From Acidobacteriota bacterium (GTDB taxonomy: Bacteria; Acidobacteriota; Blastocatellia; Pyrinomonadales; Pyrinomonadaceae): a DNA stretch of 64,000 nt. The notes below the pieces were generated by a model. The model saw only the letters and a list, made by a program, of their open reading frames with translations, did no database searches and was not told where the DNA came from. The stretch covers positions 1,116,001-1,180,000 of the forward strand of contig JAHBSI010000001.1 in the NCBI GenBank assembly GCA_019639195.1, in the 5' to 3' direction. Position 1 is the first letter of the stretch. Each line of letters starts with the position of its first letter. Shown one piece after another: positions 18,962 through 27,500 of this stretch. The position numbers and the translations under genes are program-made.

Positions 18962-19066
18962 GCGATTCCCCTCCGCTTCCGACCGCTGATGCGAGAGGAG
19001 TCTGTGGTAAGATATACGATTTAATATAGGACGTCTCCTCGATACACTGGAGACCACAAGCTGAAA

Positions 19067-20131
19067 ATGACAAATGTAGCTCAATTGCTCGGCGATGAGG
19101 CCGATTCGCTCTTAAACCACGTTTCAAAGACCATTTCGAAAGATGATCTGCACCTTCCCGGCGGCGATTTTGTCGACCGCGTTTGGGCAATTTCTGATCG
19201 CAATCCGAACGTACTTCGGAATATGCAATCGATCTATGATCACGGCCGCCTTAGCGGAACCGGTTATGTCTCGATCTTGCCTGTCGATCAGGGCATCGAA
19301 CATTCGGCCGGAGCGAGTTTTGCTCCAAATCCGATGTATTTTGACCCGGAAAACATCGTTAAACTCGCGATCGAAGGCGGGTGCAACGCAGTTGCCTCGA
19401 CATTCGGTGTACTTGGCTCGGTATCGCGCAAGTACGCCCACAAGATCCCATTTATCGTAAAGATCAACCACAACGAACTGCTCACTTATCCGAACAAGTT
19501 CGATCAGGTGATGTTCGGAACCGTTGAACAGGCCCATAATATGGGTGCGGCAGCCGTCGGGGCGACCATCTACTTTGGTTCGGAGGAATCGACCCGTCAG
19601 ATCACCGAGGTCGCAGAGGCTTTCGCCTATGCCCACGAACTCGGAATGGCGACGATCCTCTGGTGCTATCTCCGAAATCCCGCCTTTAAGACCCCTGAAG
19701 GCGACATGCACACCGCCGCAGACCTAACGGGACAGGCAAATCACATCGGCGTGACGATCCAGGCCGATATCATCAAACAAAAGCTCCCGGAACGTAACGG
19801 CGGCTATCTCGCCCTCAACAAGAACGGCAGCTATGGCAAAACGAGCCCGATCGTTTACGAAAAGCTGACGAGCGACAATCCGATCGACCTTGTCCGCTAT
19901 CAGGTTGCAAATTGCTATATGGGACGATGCGGCCTTATTAACTCGGGCGGAGAGTCAAAGGGCGCAAGCGACCTCGCCGATGCTGTCCGCACGGCCGTGA
20001 TAAACAAACGCGGCGGCGGCACCGGCCTTATCTCCGGCAGAAAGGCCTTTCAACGGCCAATGAAGGACGGTGTAGAGCTTTTGAATGCCATTCAGGATGT
20101 TTACCTCGCGCAAGACATCACTGTGGCTTAA
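19067..20131 (+). CDS. fbaB: Class I fructose-bisphosphate aldolase (DhnA/FbaB type)
   Basis: 354 residues of the DeoC/FbaB aldolase superfamily, interconverting fructose 1,6-bisphosphate with dihydroxyacetone phosphate and glyceraldehyde 3-phosphate through a Schiff base, without metal. Visible marks: [18 protein letters not shown], the [16 protein letters not shown] segment, [10 protein letters not shown], and [12 protein letters not shown], whose lysine is the likely Schiff-base residue by comparison with archaeal-type enzymes. The C-terminus ([20 protein letters not shown]) is the phosphate-binding end. Single gene with a terminator at 20169-20200. Confidence 0.92.
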   Translation: MTNVAQLLGDEADSLLNHVSKTISKDDLHLPGGDFVDRVWAISDRNPNVLRNMQSIYDHGRLSGTGYVSILPVDQGIEHSAGASFAPNPMYFDPENIVKLAIEGGCNAVASTFGVLGSVSRKYAHKIPFIVKINHNELLTYPNKFDQVMFGTVEQAHNMGAAAVGATIYFGSEESTRQITEVAEAFAYAHELGMATILWCYLRNPAFKTPEGDMHTAADLTGQANHIGVTIQADIIKQKLPERNGGYLALNKNGSYGKTSPIVYEKLTSDNPIDLVRYQVANCYMGRCGLINSGGESKGASDLADAVRTAVINKRGGGTGLISGRKAFQRPMKDGVELLNAIQDVYLAQDITVA

Positions 20132-20168
20132 AATGCGTTGATTCCATCGACGTATCGCGTATATCATG

Positions 20169-20200
20169 AAGGTCGGGCGGAAAACGCTCGACCTTTTTTC
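20169..20200 (+). terminator. Terminator after fbaB
   Basis: AAGGTCGGGCG and CGCTCGACCTT pair over 11 positions (one G-T) around a short A-rich loop and run into TTTTTTC. Confidence 0.85.
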
Positions 20201-20229
20201 TTCTACTACAGGATTTGACCGTTCTTTCG

Positions 20230-22014
20230 ATGGACGAAAAAACATCTCTGTCATGGCAATATTTGCTGATCCCTGCAGTATTTATGGGCTTTCTGGTGTT
20301 GTATCCGCAGATTAGCCTGTGGGTGTCAAAAGGCTCTTTGTGGAACGGCTCGTATGTTGTTTCCAATTACGATGAGACGGCATACTCCGCGTATATCAAC
20401 TCGCTGGCCGATGGCAAACCTAGGACGAATGATCCATTTATCGCGGTAGATGACACGGGCCACGAATCCCTATACTCGGTCCAATTCATCCCGGCGTACC
20501 TGATCGCTCTTCCAACTCGCTGGTTCGGCCTCTCAACCTCGACCGCATTCATTTTGCTCGGTGTTCTCTCAGCGGTCTTATCAAGCCTGGTGTTGAGCTG
20601 GTTCCTTTTCTCTTTCACGGAACAGCCGCTATTGTCTTCAGCCGGTGCGCTCATCGTCCTATGTTTTGGCACGGCGGCCGCCCTGCAAGGCGAACTTGCG
20701 CGAATGGTTAGCGGAAACGTGCTTATCGACTTTTTCCCGTTCGTACGGCGATATCAACCAGGACTGGCATTCCCGCTCTTTTTTGTATTCTCATGGCTGT
20801 TCTGGAAGAGCTTGTCGGTAGATGACAAAAAGCGAGCCGTTGCTTATTCGGTCTTGGCGGGCTTGATCCTGGCCGTCCTCGTATTCTCATATTTTTACCT
20901 CTGGACCGCGGCGGCTGCATGGGCACTTTGTGCGGGTGTCGCCGCGTTGTTTTTCCGCAAAGACGCTCAGGGTCGAACGATCCTTTCCAGCGTAGTTGTC
21001 GGCAGTATCGCGGGTCCATCGCTGATACCTTACTGGCTGATGCTCTCGAACAGAGCACCGGAACTTGATCGTGTTCAGCTGCTCGAGAGCACACATTCTC
21101 CAGTTCTATTCGCACCGCCTTTGATCCTTGGACTACTCGGCCTCTTGGTCATCGGGATCGGATCGGTCCGCGGCAAGCTGGGTGTTCGAAAGCACAAAGT
21201 TCTCCTCGCGATGAGCCTTTTTGCAACGCCGATAGTGCTTTTCAATCAGCAGGTAGTTACCGGCCGATCGCTGCAGCCAGTGCACTACGAGGTTTTCATA
21301 GCCAACTACCTCGTTCTGGTCGCGTTCGTTTTGCTCGTATCAGAATGGGCTAGGGAATCTTCGGCTTTGGCGAAAAAGCTACTCACCTATGCCGCGGTGG
21401 GGGCCGTTGTTTGGGGATTTATCGAGGCTGCCGGCTCTGCAAGTTTTAATGCGACAGCGTCTGAGATACGCGATGGATCGGTTCCGGCGGTCGCTGCGAT
21501 CGAAGAGATGAGGAGTCGTGATGACGCTGCCCCGCAACGACCGGTCGTTCTTGCGACGAACTTTATTACCTCTGACATCATCCCGACCTTATCAACATTT
21601 CGCCCGCTTTGGAATGCTCACACTTCTTCAGCAGGCGGTGTTTCGCCGGAAGAGAATAAGCGGCTCTTTTACCATTTCCTATATTTTTCCGGATACTCTG
21701 GAAAGGACCTTGCCGAGGCCCTTAATGCTCACTCGTTTGAGACGACAGCCGCGATCTTCGGATCGAATCGAGCTCTGCCCGAGTTGGGCTCTGCTCAAGC
21801 GATCAAACCCGCAGAGATCCGTGACGAAGTCCAAAAGTTCGAGGCCTTCACGCAAAATTTCAGCGCAAAGGACGCTGAAGATCCCAGGATCGATTATCTG
21901 ATCGTTCCTGAGAAGGGCGAAGCGAATTTTACTAACATCGACAAATGGTATCAGCGTGACGCCGGTCACCCGACCGACCTATTCACGGTATTTCGACTTA
22001 CGCCAAAGAATTGA
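20230..22014 (+). CDS. Polytopic membrane protein, possible GT-C type transferase
   Basis: About 594 residues from the ATG at 20230; a TTG at 20215 would add five residues. I count about ten to twelve hydrophobic helices in the first ~400 residues and a soluble C-terminal part. After the first helix comes a long periplasmic loop with NYDETAYSAYINSLADG; an acidic DE pair in this place is typical of GT-C membrane glycosyltransferases (ArnT/PMT-like), which transfer sugars from polyprenyl carriers. This is the only hint of function, so the call is tentative. No neighbouring glycan genes on this side. Confidence 0.6.
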   Translation: MDEKTSLSWQYLLIPAVFMGFLVLYPQISLWVSKGSLWNGSYVVSNYDETAYSAYINSLADGKPRTNDPFIAVDDTGHESLYSVQFIPAYLIALPTRWFGLSTSTAFILLGVLSAVLSSLVLSWFLFSFTEQPLLSSAGALIVLCFGTAAALQGELARMVSGNVLIDFFPFVRRYQPGLAFPLFFVFSWLFWKSLSVDDKKRAVAYSVLAGLILAVLVFSYFYLWTAAAAWALCAGVAALFFRKDAQGRTILSSVVVGSIAGPSLIPYWLMLSNRAPELDRVQLLESTHSPVLFAPPLILGLLGLLVIGIGSVRGKLGVRKHKVLLAMSLFATPIVLFNQQVVTGRSLQPVHYEVFIANYLVLVAFVLLVSEWARESSALAKKLLTYAAVGAVVWGFIEAAGSASFNATASEIRDGSVPAVAAIEEMRSRDDAAPQRPVVLATNFITSDIIPTLSTFRPLWNAHTSSAGGVSPEENKRLFYHFLYFSGYSGKDLAEALNAHSFETTAAIFGSNRALPELGSAQAIKPAEIRDEVQKFEAFTQNFSAKDAEDPRIDYLIVPEKGEANFTNIDKWYQRDAGHPTDLFTVFRLTPKN

Positions 22015-22018
22015 GACT

Positions 22019-22711
22019 TCAGACATATCTTCCGCGTGCGATCTGATAGGCGCCGTTCAGGAATGGGTTATTGACGCGTTCGCGGCCAACGGTCGTGACG
22101 GGGCCATGGCCGGAAAGCACCTCGAAATCATCGTCGAGCGACAGGATGTTCCGGCTGATCGAGTCAATAAGCTGTTCGTGGTCGCCGCCGGGAAGATCGG
22201 TGCGGCCGATCGAATTTTCGAACAGGCAATCGCCGACAAAAACGACCTTCTCTTTGAGCTCGGCGAGGACGACGTGGCCTCGTGTGTGTCCGGGCGAATG
22301 CCGTACCGAAAAGCGCAGCTCTCCGACAACGAACGTTTCGCCATCTTCCCAATTGCGAGTGACGGCTGGCGGTGCTTCATAGTCGAGGCCGAGTGGTGCG
22401 AGCTGCTCGGGCAAGATCCCCATAAAAAGCGGTTGTCGCTGGAGGGCCTTATAGAGTTCTTCGTCATCGCGATGAATAATGATCTCGGCCTCGGGGAAGG
22501 CGGCGTGAAGGGCTGACGTTCCGCCGACGTGATCGAGATGTCCGTGCGTAAGCGTTATCGCTGCAAGAGTTAGATCGTTGCTATGAATATAGCTCTCGAC
22601 CGCCGCACTTCTTTCGCCGGGGTCGATGCAGATCGCTTGCTTTGTGATTTCGCATGCGACTACACGCGTGTTCTGCTGAAACGGCGTTTGCGTAAATGTC
22701 TCTATCCTCAT
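22019..22711 (-). CDS. MBL-fold metallohydrolase (glyoxalase II-like)
   Basis: 230 residues of the metallo-beta-lactamase fold. The dizinc site is complete: THGHLDHVGG (HxHxDH, near residue 55), a histidine in HSPGHTRGHVV (~140), the bridging Asp in VFVGDCLFENSIGRTD (~160) and the last His in LSGHGPVTTVGRE (~205). The short length and the GDCLF motif fit YcbL/GloB-like thioester hydrolases. The ATG overlaps the stop of the 98-residue gene upstream (ATGA). Confidence 0.9.
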   Translation of the reverse strand: MRIETFTQTPFQQNTRVVACEITKQAICIDPGERSAAVESYIHSNDLTLAAITLTHGHLDHVGGTSALHAAFPEAEIIIHRDDEELYKALQRQPLFMGILPEQLAPLGLDYEAPPAVTRNWEDGETFVVGELRFSVRHSPGHTRGHVVLAELKEKVVFVGDCLFENSIGRTDLPGGDHEQLIDSISRNILSLDDDFEVLSGHGPVTTVGRERVNNPFLNGAYQIARGRYV

Positions 22712-23004
22712 ATATTTACGAGCTCGTTTAGATACTTCTCGTGATTAAAATCCTCTTCCTTTCGATCCTTTAAGATAAAGCCGATCGCCTCCCGATAGGT
22801 CGCTGCATTTACCGAACTTGAGAAGCAAGGCGTTTCAATGTCGGTCAGGCTCAGGTAGCTGAAAAGGCACGCCGACAGCATCCAGAGCAGGATCTCTTCG
22901 CGTGTCCCGACGGGATTATGCTTGATGATTGCTTCGCGGTCGTCAACAATGCCTCGAACGATCTTCGCAAATTCATTTTCCGAAATTCGGTGCGGATTGC
23001 TCAT
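22708..23004 (-). CDS. Small conserved-looking helical protein, function unknown
   Basis: 98 residues, mostly alpha-helical and acidic/basic mixed, with a hydrophobic centre (EEILLWMLSACLFSYLSLTD) and two cysteines. No domain recognised. Its start lies 32 bases inside the 3' end of the GNAT gene and its stop overlaps the MBL start, so it is part of a tightly packed GNAT - small protein - MBL operon, which supports its being real. Confidence 0.65.
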   Translation of the reverse strand: MSNPHRISENEFAKIVRGIVDDREAIIKHNPVGTREEILLWMLSACLFSYLSLTDIETPCFSSSVNAATYREAIGFILKDRKEEDFNHEKYLNELVNI

Positions 23005-23434
23005 ACATCAGATATTCCGTCTCGTGCATCCCCAAGCGTTGATAGACCGCCTGTGCCGTGCGATTTTCCTTCTCGACATAAAGCCTTACGCCGCAAACAT
23101 CGCCCGCTTCCTCCGCCAGCTTCCAGACGAATGTCGAAAGTTCGCGATAGAGCCCTTTGCCGCGAGCCTCCGGAACGACATAAACGCTCTGTATCCACCA
23201 GAACCAGGCGTTACGCCAATCGCTCCATTCACGCGTTACGAGCAGCCCGCCGAGCACGACCCCGTCCGCTTCTGCAACGACATAGAATCCGCGATCTTCG
23301 GCCGAAAATACCGCGCGAACGCCGGCCGCAAGCGTTTCTTCGTTGAGGTGCTTGCCTTCGGTCTCGAGGGCCATTGCCTGATTGAACCGAACGAGCGACG
23401 GCGTATCTTCGATCTGTGCTTTGCGTATCTGCAA
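22973..23434 (-). CDS. GNAT-family N-acetyltransferase
   Basis: 153 residues with the full GNAT core: N-terminal QIRKAQIEDTPSLVRF, the central strand-helix with the acetyl-CoA site VYVVPEARGKGLYREL (R/QxxGxG/A as ARGKGL) and the C-terminal AQAVYQRLGMHETEYLMYE. The substrate cannot be told. First gene of an operon with a small protein and an MBL hydrolase. Confidence 0.9.
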   Translation of the reverse strand: MQIRKAQIEDTPSLVRFNQAMALETEGKHLNEETLAAGVRAVFSAEDRGFYVVAEADGVVLGGLLVTREWSDWRNAWFWWIQSVYVVPEARGKGLYRELSTFVWKLAEEAGDVCGVRLYVEKENRTAQAVYQRLGMHETEYLMYEQSAPNFGK

Positions 23435-23512
23435 GTGCCTTTTGCCTCCTTGACGAATTCGGATCTCTCCACTAGCCTAAAATGTTTTGCCCATTTGGCA
23501 TTTTCTTATTAT

Positions 23513-24472
23513 ATGAAACTTCGCATTCTGTACCACGGCAACTGCTTCGACGGCGTATCTTCTGCCGCGATATTTACGAAATTCTATCGCGCAACGATCG
23601 CAACTGACGCCGAGGTCGCCTATACGCCGACGATGCACCGTGCGGGCAACGCTTTTGACCGCGAGCAGTTCGACGGGGATGAGAATGCGATCGTCGATTT
23701 CAAGTACTGCCCGGACGAGAGGCTGACGTGGTGGTTCGACCACCATCAGTCCGCATTTCTGACGCCCGAGGATGAGGCTCATTTCCTTGCTGACACGTCG
23801 GGGAAGAAGTTTCTCGATACTACGAGCAAATCCTGTGCGGAATTCATCGCCCGCATCGCCAAGGAGAAGTTCGGCTTTCACGATCCTTCGCTTGATGAAC
23901 TCGTTCACTGGGCCCACATCATCGACGGTGCTCTTTATGAATCGCCCGCTCAATGCGTCGAGCTTCGTTCGCCCGCGCTCAAGCTGATGCAGGTCATCGA
24001 GGGCGAGGAAGATCCCGCTTTTGTCGAAGAAATCATCGGAATGCTTACCCGCTCGACGCTAGATGAGATCGTCGAGAGCGAGGCGATACAGGCGAAACTC
24101 GATCCGATCTTAAAGACGCATTGGGAGACGGTCGAGCTGATCAAACAGCGTGCCGTTGCAGAACGCGGTGTCGTGAGCTTTGACCTGACGGATACGGATG
24201 TTGCCGGTTATAACAAGTTCATCCCGTATTACTTTCACCCTGAGGTCACGTATGTCGTTTCGCTGACGATCAGCCCGTTTCGCACGAAGATCTCTGTCGG
24301 TTCGAACCCGTGGTCGCCGAGGCCTCGAACGCATAATATTGCCGAGATCTGCGAAAGATACGGCGGCGGAGGCCACGCCGTCGTTGGTGCGGTCAGCCTC
24401 GCACCCGATCAGATCGAACTTGGCCGAAAGTATATGAAAGAGATCATCGAAACCCTGCGTTTCGATTCGTAG
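23513..24472 (+). CDS. DHH-family phosphoesterase
   Basis: 319 residues from the ATG at 23513 (MKLRILYHGNCFDGVSSAA). An in-frame extension upstream to 22922 is not used: it lies wholly over the GNAT and small-protein genes of the other strand. DHH motifs: HGNCFDGVSSA (motif I, with Asp), the acidic motif IVDFKY, the WWFDHHQS signature (DHH), then a HWAHIIDGALY segment. The C-terminal GGGGHAVVGAVSLA is the DHHA1 substrate-binding glycine loop. Members hydrolyse short nucleotides such as pAp, nanoRNA or cyclic dinucleotides; which one cannot be told. Confidence 0.9.
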   Translation: MKLRILYHGNCFDGVSSAAIFTKFYRATIATDAEVAYTPTMHRAGNAFDREQFDGDENAIVDFKYCPDERLTWWFDHHQSAFLTPEDEAHFLADTSGKKFLDTTSKSCAEFIARIAKEKFGFHDPSLDELVHWAHIIDGALYESPAQCVELRSPALKLMQVIEGEEDPAFVEEIIGMLTRSTLDEIVESEAIQAKLDPILKTHWETVELIKQRAVAERGVVSFDLTDTDVAGYNKFIPYYFHPEVTYVVSLTISPFRTKISVGSNPWSPRPRTHNIAEICERYGGGGHAVVGAVSLAPDQIELGRKYMKEIIETLRFDS

Positions 24473-24646
24473 CCCAGCAACATCCGGAGCGACCTTTATT
24501 CGTGCATTCGTGGCTCATTCAGCCTTTTTTGAGTCCCGTGTATCCACTGCAATACACCGTTCAAAAGAGAGAATTCTCTAAGTCGGACTTATAGTCGAAT
24601 ACTCTGCGACCAGCTTTTTTACGCATCACACAAAAAAGCGGTTGTT

Positions 24647-26485
24647 TCACCCGTCGACGGCGGCGCTTTCCGGGGAATTATTGAGCTTGCTGTGCCCGTA
24701 GCTGTAGAAGAAGTAGATAACGAGTCCGACGATGAGCCAGATGCCGAATCGGAACCAGTTGAGCCAGCCGAGCTCGGTCATCAGATACGTGCAGCACATT
24801 ACGCCGAGGACGGGAATGAGCGAGAGGCGTTTGATGACGCAGAGAACCGTCATTATCAGCGAAAAGATGACAAAGGCTAAGTACGGCAGCTTCTCAAAGA
24901 AGACGCCTGTGGCTGTGACGACGCCATTCTTGATGTCATCTGCGGTAGGCGTGAAGTCAGTAAAGAACGTGTGCGTTGCGTCGTGGTTGTAGTAGAGGAC
25001 GAGAGCCCAGATCCCGATAAAAATGATCGGGGCAACGAACATGGAATTGATGTAGGGTACGAAGCGCTTTTGACCTGCAAACTCTTTGTCTTTGACGAGG
25101 ACGCCCGCGCATACGATCGTAAACGCGAATAGCGTACCGATCACGGAAAGGTCCGTCACCTCGGTCAGGTTCATAAAGAGTGCCGGGACGGCGACAAAAA
25201 CTCCGGTCAGGAGCGTCGAGAACCAGGGTGTGCGGAACTTAGGGTGTATCGACGAAAAGATCTTCGGCAAGAGGCCGTCCCGGCTCATTGCCATCCAGAG
25301 ACGCGGCTGGCCGAGCTGAAAGACGAGCAGGACGGTCGCGAGTGCAACAACGGCGCTGACCGCGATGATGCCTGAGACCCAGGGGATGTTTACGCCTTCA
25401 GGCCCGAAAACGAATGCGAGCGGGTCGCCGACATTCAGGAACTTGTAGCTGACCATTCCGGTTAGAACCAGGGCGAGGACCACGTACAGGACGGTACAAA
25501 TGACGAGCGAATAGATCATTCCACGCGGCAAGGTGCGATACGGGTCTTTACACTCTTCGGCGGTCGTTGAGAGAGCGTCAAAACCGATGTACGCAAAGAA
25601 TACCGCCGCGACACCGCCCATCATTCCGCCGAATCCGTTCGGCAGGAAAGGGCTCCAATTCTCGGTCTTGACGTAAAAGGCTCCGAGAATGATCACGAGC
25701 AGAATGACCGCAAGCTTTAGGCCGACCATTATGTTCGACGCGATCTTCGATTCCCGAATACCGACATAAACGAGGGCCGTGATGATAAGAACGATCGCGA
25801 GTGCCGGTATGTCGGCAATGATCGGAAGGCCGGCGATGTGCGGTGCGTTCGCCCACGCTTGATGGGCTTCGACCTGTGCGCAAGAGACCGCGGCTTCAGC
25901 GGCCTTACACCCTGCCTGGAGCGATTCGAGGCTTGCACCGCCTGCGACGGCCTCGTTAACGGCTGAAAAACCTCGTCGCGCCGTCAGGTAATCCATCGTA
26001 AAGCTCAGCGGAATATGAATGCCGTTCGCGGCAAGAAGGCTCGTGAAATAATCGCTCCACGAAATTGCAACGGCGATGTTGCCGATCGCATATTCGACGA
26101 TAAGGTCCCAACCGATGATCCAGGCCAGCAGTTCGCCGAAGCTTGCGTATGCGTAAGTGTATGCCGAACCGGCGATGGGTATCTTCGACGCGAACTCTGC
26201 ATAACAGAGCGCCGCAAAGCCGCACGCAATGGCCGCAAAAATGAAAAGAAATACAACACCGGGCCCGCCCTTGAATGAGGCCTGGCCGATCATCGCAAAG
26301 ATCCCCGCACCGATGATCGCGGCAATGCCGAGCATCGTCAGATCGAAGGTGCCAAGGCTCCGACGCAGTGTTACGACGGTCTCTTCGCCCGGTTGGCCGG
26401 GAACGATACCTTCATCGGAAAAACCTGCGGCAGCGTCGGCCTGGATCTGGTCGATGGATTTCTTTCGGAATACATTTTTAGCCAT
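24647..26485 (-). CDS. APC-family amino acid permease (cationic amino acid transporter type)
   Basis: 612 residues with about 14 helices. The start of helix 1, LTMLGIAAIIGAGIFAMIGQA, is the APC substrate-binding break, and GSAYTYAYASFGELLAWIIGWDLIVEY is typical of the CAT subgroup. An unusual ~55-residue Ala-rich hydrophilic insert (residues ~165-215, with a cysteine pair in AGCKAAEAAVSC) sits between two helices where CAT transporters have a short loop. Likely imports amino acids; specificity not readable. Single gene. Confidence 0.9.
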   Translation of the reverse strand: MAKNVFRKKSIDQIQADAAAGFSDEGIVPGQPGEETVVTLRRSLGTFDLTMLGIAAIIGAGIFAMIGQASFKGGPGVVFLFIFAAIACGFAALCYAEFASKIPIAGSAYTYAYASFGELLAWIIGWDLIVEYAIGNIAVAISWSDYFTSLLAANGIHIPLSFTMDYLTARRGFSAVNEAVAGGASLESLQAGCKAAEAAVSCAQVEAHQAWANAPHIAGLPIIADIPALAIVLIITALVYVGIRESKIASNIMVGLKLAVILLVIILGAFYVKTENWSPFLPNGFGGMMGGVAAVFFAYIGFDALSTTAEECKDPYRTLPRGMIYSLVICTVLYVVLALVLTGMVSYKFLNVGDPLAFVFGPEGVNIPWVSGIIAVSAVVALATVLLVFQLGQPRLWMAMSRDGLLPKIFSSIHPKFRTPWFSTLLTGVFVAVPALFMNLTEVTDLSVIGTLFAFTIVCAGVLVKDKEFAGQKRFVPYINSMFVAPIIFIGIWALVLYYNHDATHTFFTDFTPTADDIKNGVVTATGVFFEKLPYLAFVIFSLIMTVLCVIKRLSLIPVLGVMCCTYLMTELGWLNWFRFGIWLIVGLVIYFFYSYGHSKLNNSPESAAVDG

Positions 26486-26607
26486 AAGTTTGTCGAGTTT
26501 GCAGTAACCTGCATCTTTTTTCTTCTATTACGGAGAGTGCGGTGAAATAGTTGTCAGGGCGAATTTTGACCGAAAACGCCTTTCTATGCAAGGCCGCGAA
26601 ATAGAGA

Positions 26608-26642
26608 ACGCCGGTCGAAGCAATGCGATGTTCGACCGGCGT
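26608..26642. terminator. Terminator-like hairpin downstream of tagJ
   Basis: ACGCCGGTCGAA and TTCGACCGGCGT form a perfect 12-bp GC-rich stem. On the minus strand, the direction of tagJ and the T6SS genes, it lies 30 bases after the tagJ stop and is followed by TCTCTATTT. Confidence 0.75.
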
Positions 26643-26672
26643 GATATTTAAAGAAAGCAAGATCCTTGCCGG

Positions 26673-27488
26673 TTATTCCGCGTCTGCTTCCTCTTCTTCG
26701 TGGTTGAATTCGATCGTCCGCAGATCCATTATCGAACGCTCCTTGCCGTCCATCCAATAAAGTTTCTGCCCCTCGCCGGCGAAAAGGTCTTCGCCGAGAT
26801 CACGCCAATCGGTCTTGCGGCCGAGCTTGATCTCGCTGTCGTCGCTCTTCCACGAACCTCCATAAAGTACGGGGAAGAACATCTCGCCGGACGTTCCGGT
26901 ATTCAGATCGACCTTCGCCTGACGCCAATATAGGTCGCGAAGCCCTTTCGGTTCAAAGAATTCGATCGAGACGACGTTCTCGAACGGCAGCCACGAATAC
27001 GATTCCTTAAAAAAGACCTCAAAGACGCACATCGTTGCGTCGTTATAATCACGAAAATCCTCGACGTCCTCGCCGTTCACTTTGCAGGCAAAGGCAGGAC
27101 GTTCTTCTTCGATCGTGTCGAGAATGCTGCGTGCTTCGAAGATCGAGCCTTCGCGGATTCGATTGTTCGCGTTAAGAAGGTCCTCGATATAGCCCGGCGG
27201 AGGAGCGAGTATCCCAGGCTTAAGGCCATCATCAAAAAAGCTCAGACGATCCTTCTCGGCAGAAAGATTCTGACGGAAGATCATCGAGCCGATCAGGGCT
27301 CCCGCGTCCTGATGCCCAATGACATCAAGTTGTTTGGCGGCACGCTCCCAGTTGCCGCCAAAAAGGGCGAGCTCGAAGAGGAATATCCTCGCCGGAACGT
27401 CGGTCGGAGCCGTCTTTACGTAGTCGAGAACGGCTTGGGTCGCACCTTCGAGATCGCCTTTGGCAAGGAGAGATTTTGCATTTTCCAT
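26673..27488 (-). CDS. tagJ: Type VI secretion accessory protein TagJ (ImpE family)
   Basis: 271 residues. The N-terminal half is TPR-like (AKSLLAKGDLEGATQAVLDY, then FELALFGGNWERAAKQLDVI), and the C-terminal half is the ImpE/SciE domain (WLPFENVVSIEFFEPKGLRD, VLYGGSWKSDDSEIKLGR). TagJ assists the sheath proteins or the ClpV ATPase in some T6SS. It follows tssM by 12 bases, so it is in the same operon. Confidence 0.88.
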   Translation of the reverse strand: MENAKSLLAKGDLEGATQAVLDYVKTAPTDVPARIFLFELALFGGNWERAAKQLDVIGHQDAGALIGSMIFRQNLSAEKDRLSFFDDGLKPGILAPPPGYIEDLLNANNRIREGSIFEARSILDTIEEERPAFACKVNGEDVEDFRDYNDATMCVFEVFFKESYSWLPFENVVSIEFFEPKGLRDLYWRQAKVDLNTGTSGEMFFPVLYGGSWKSDDSEIKLGRKTDWRDLGEDLFAGEGQKLYWMDGKERSIMDLRTIEFNHEEEEADAE

Positions 27489-27500
27489 CGCTATTTTTTC

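Noticed and set aside
22922-23512. N-terminal extension of the DHH phosphoesterase
   Set aside because: It lies entirely over the GNAT and small-protein genes on the other strand, and the conserved DHH start is MKLRILYHGNCFDG at 23513.
24600-24640. GCTTTTTT/AAAAAAGC inverted repeat as the APC permease terminator
   Set aside because: The stem is almost all A-T with only one G-C end pair, too weak for a rho-independent terminator.
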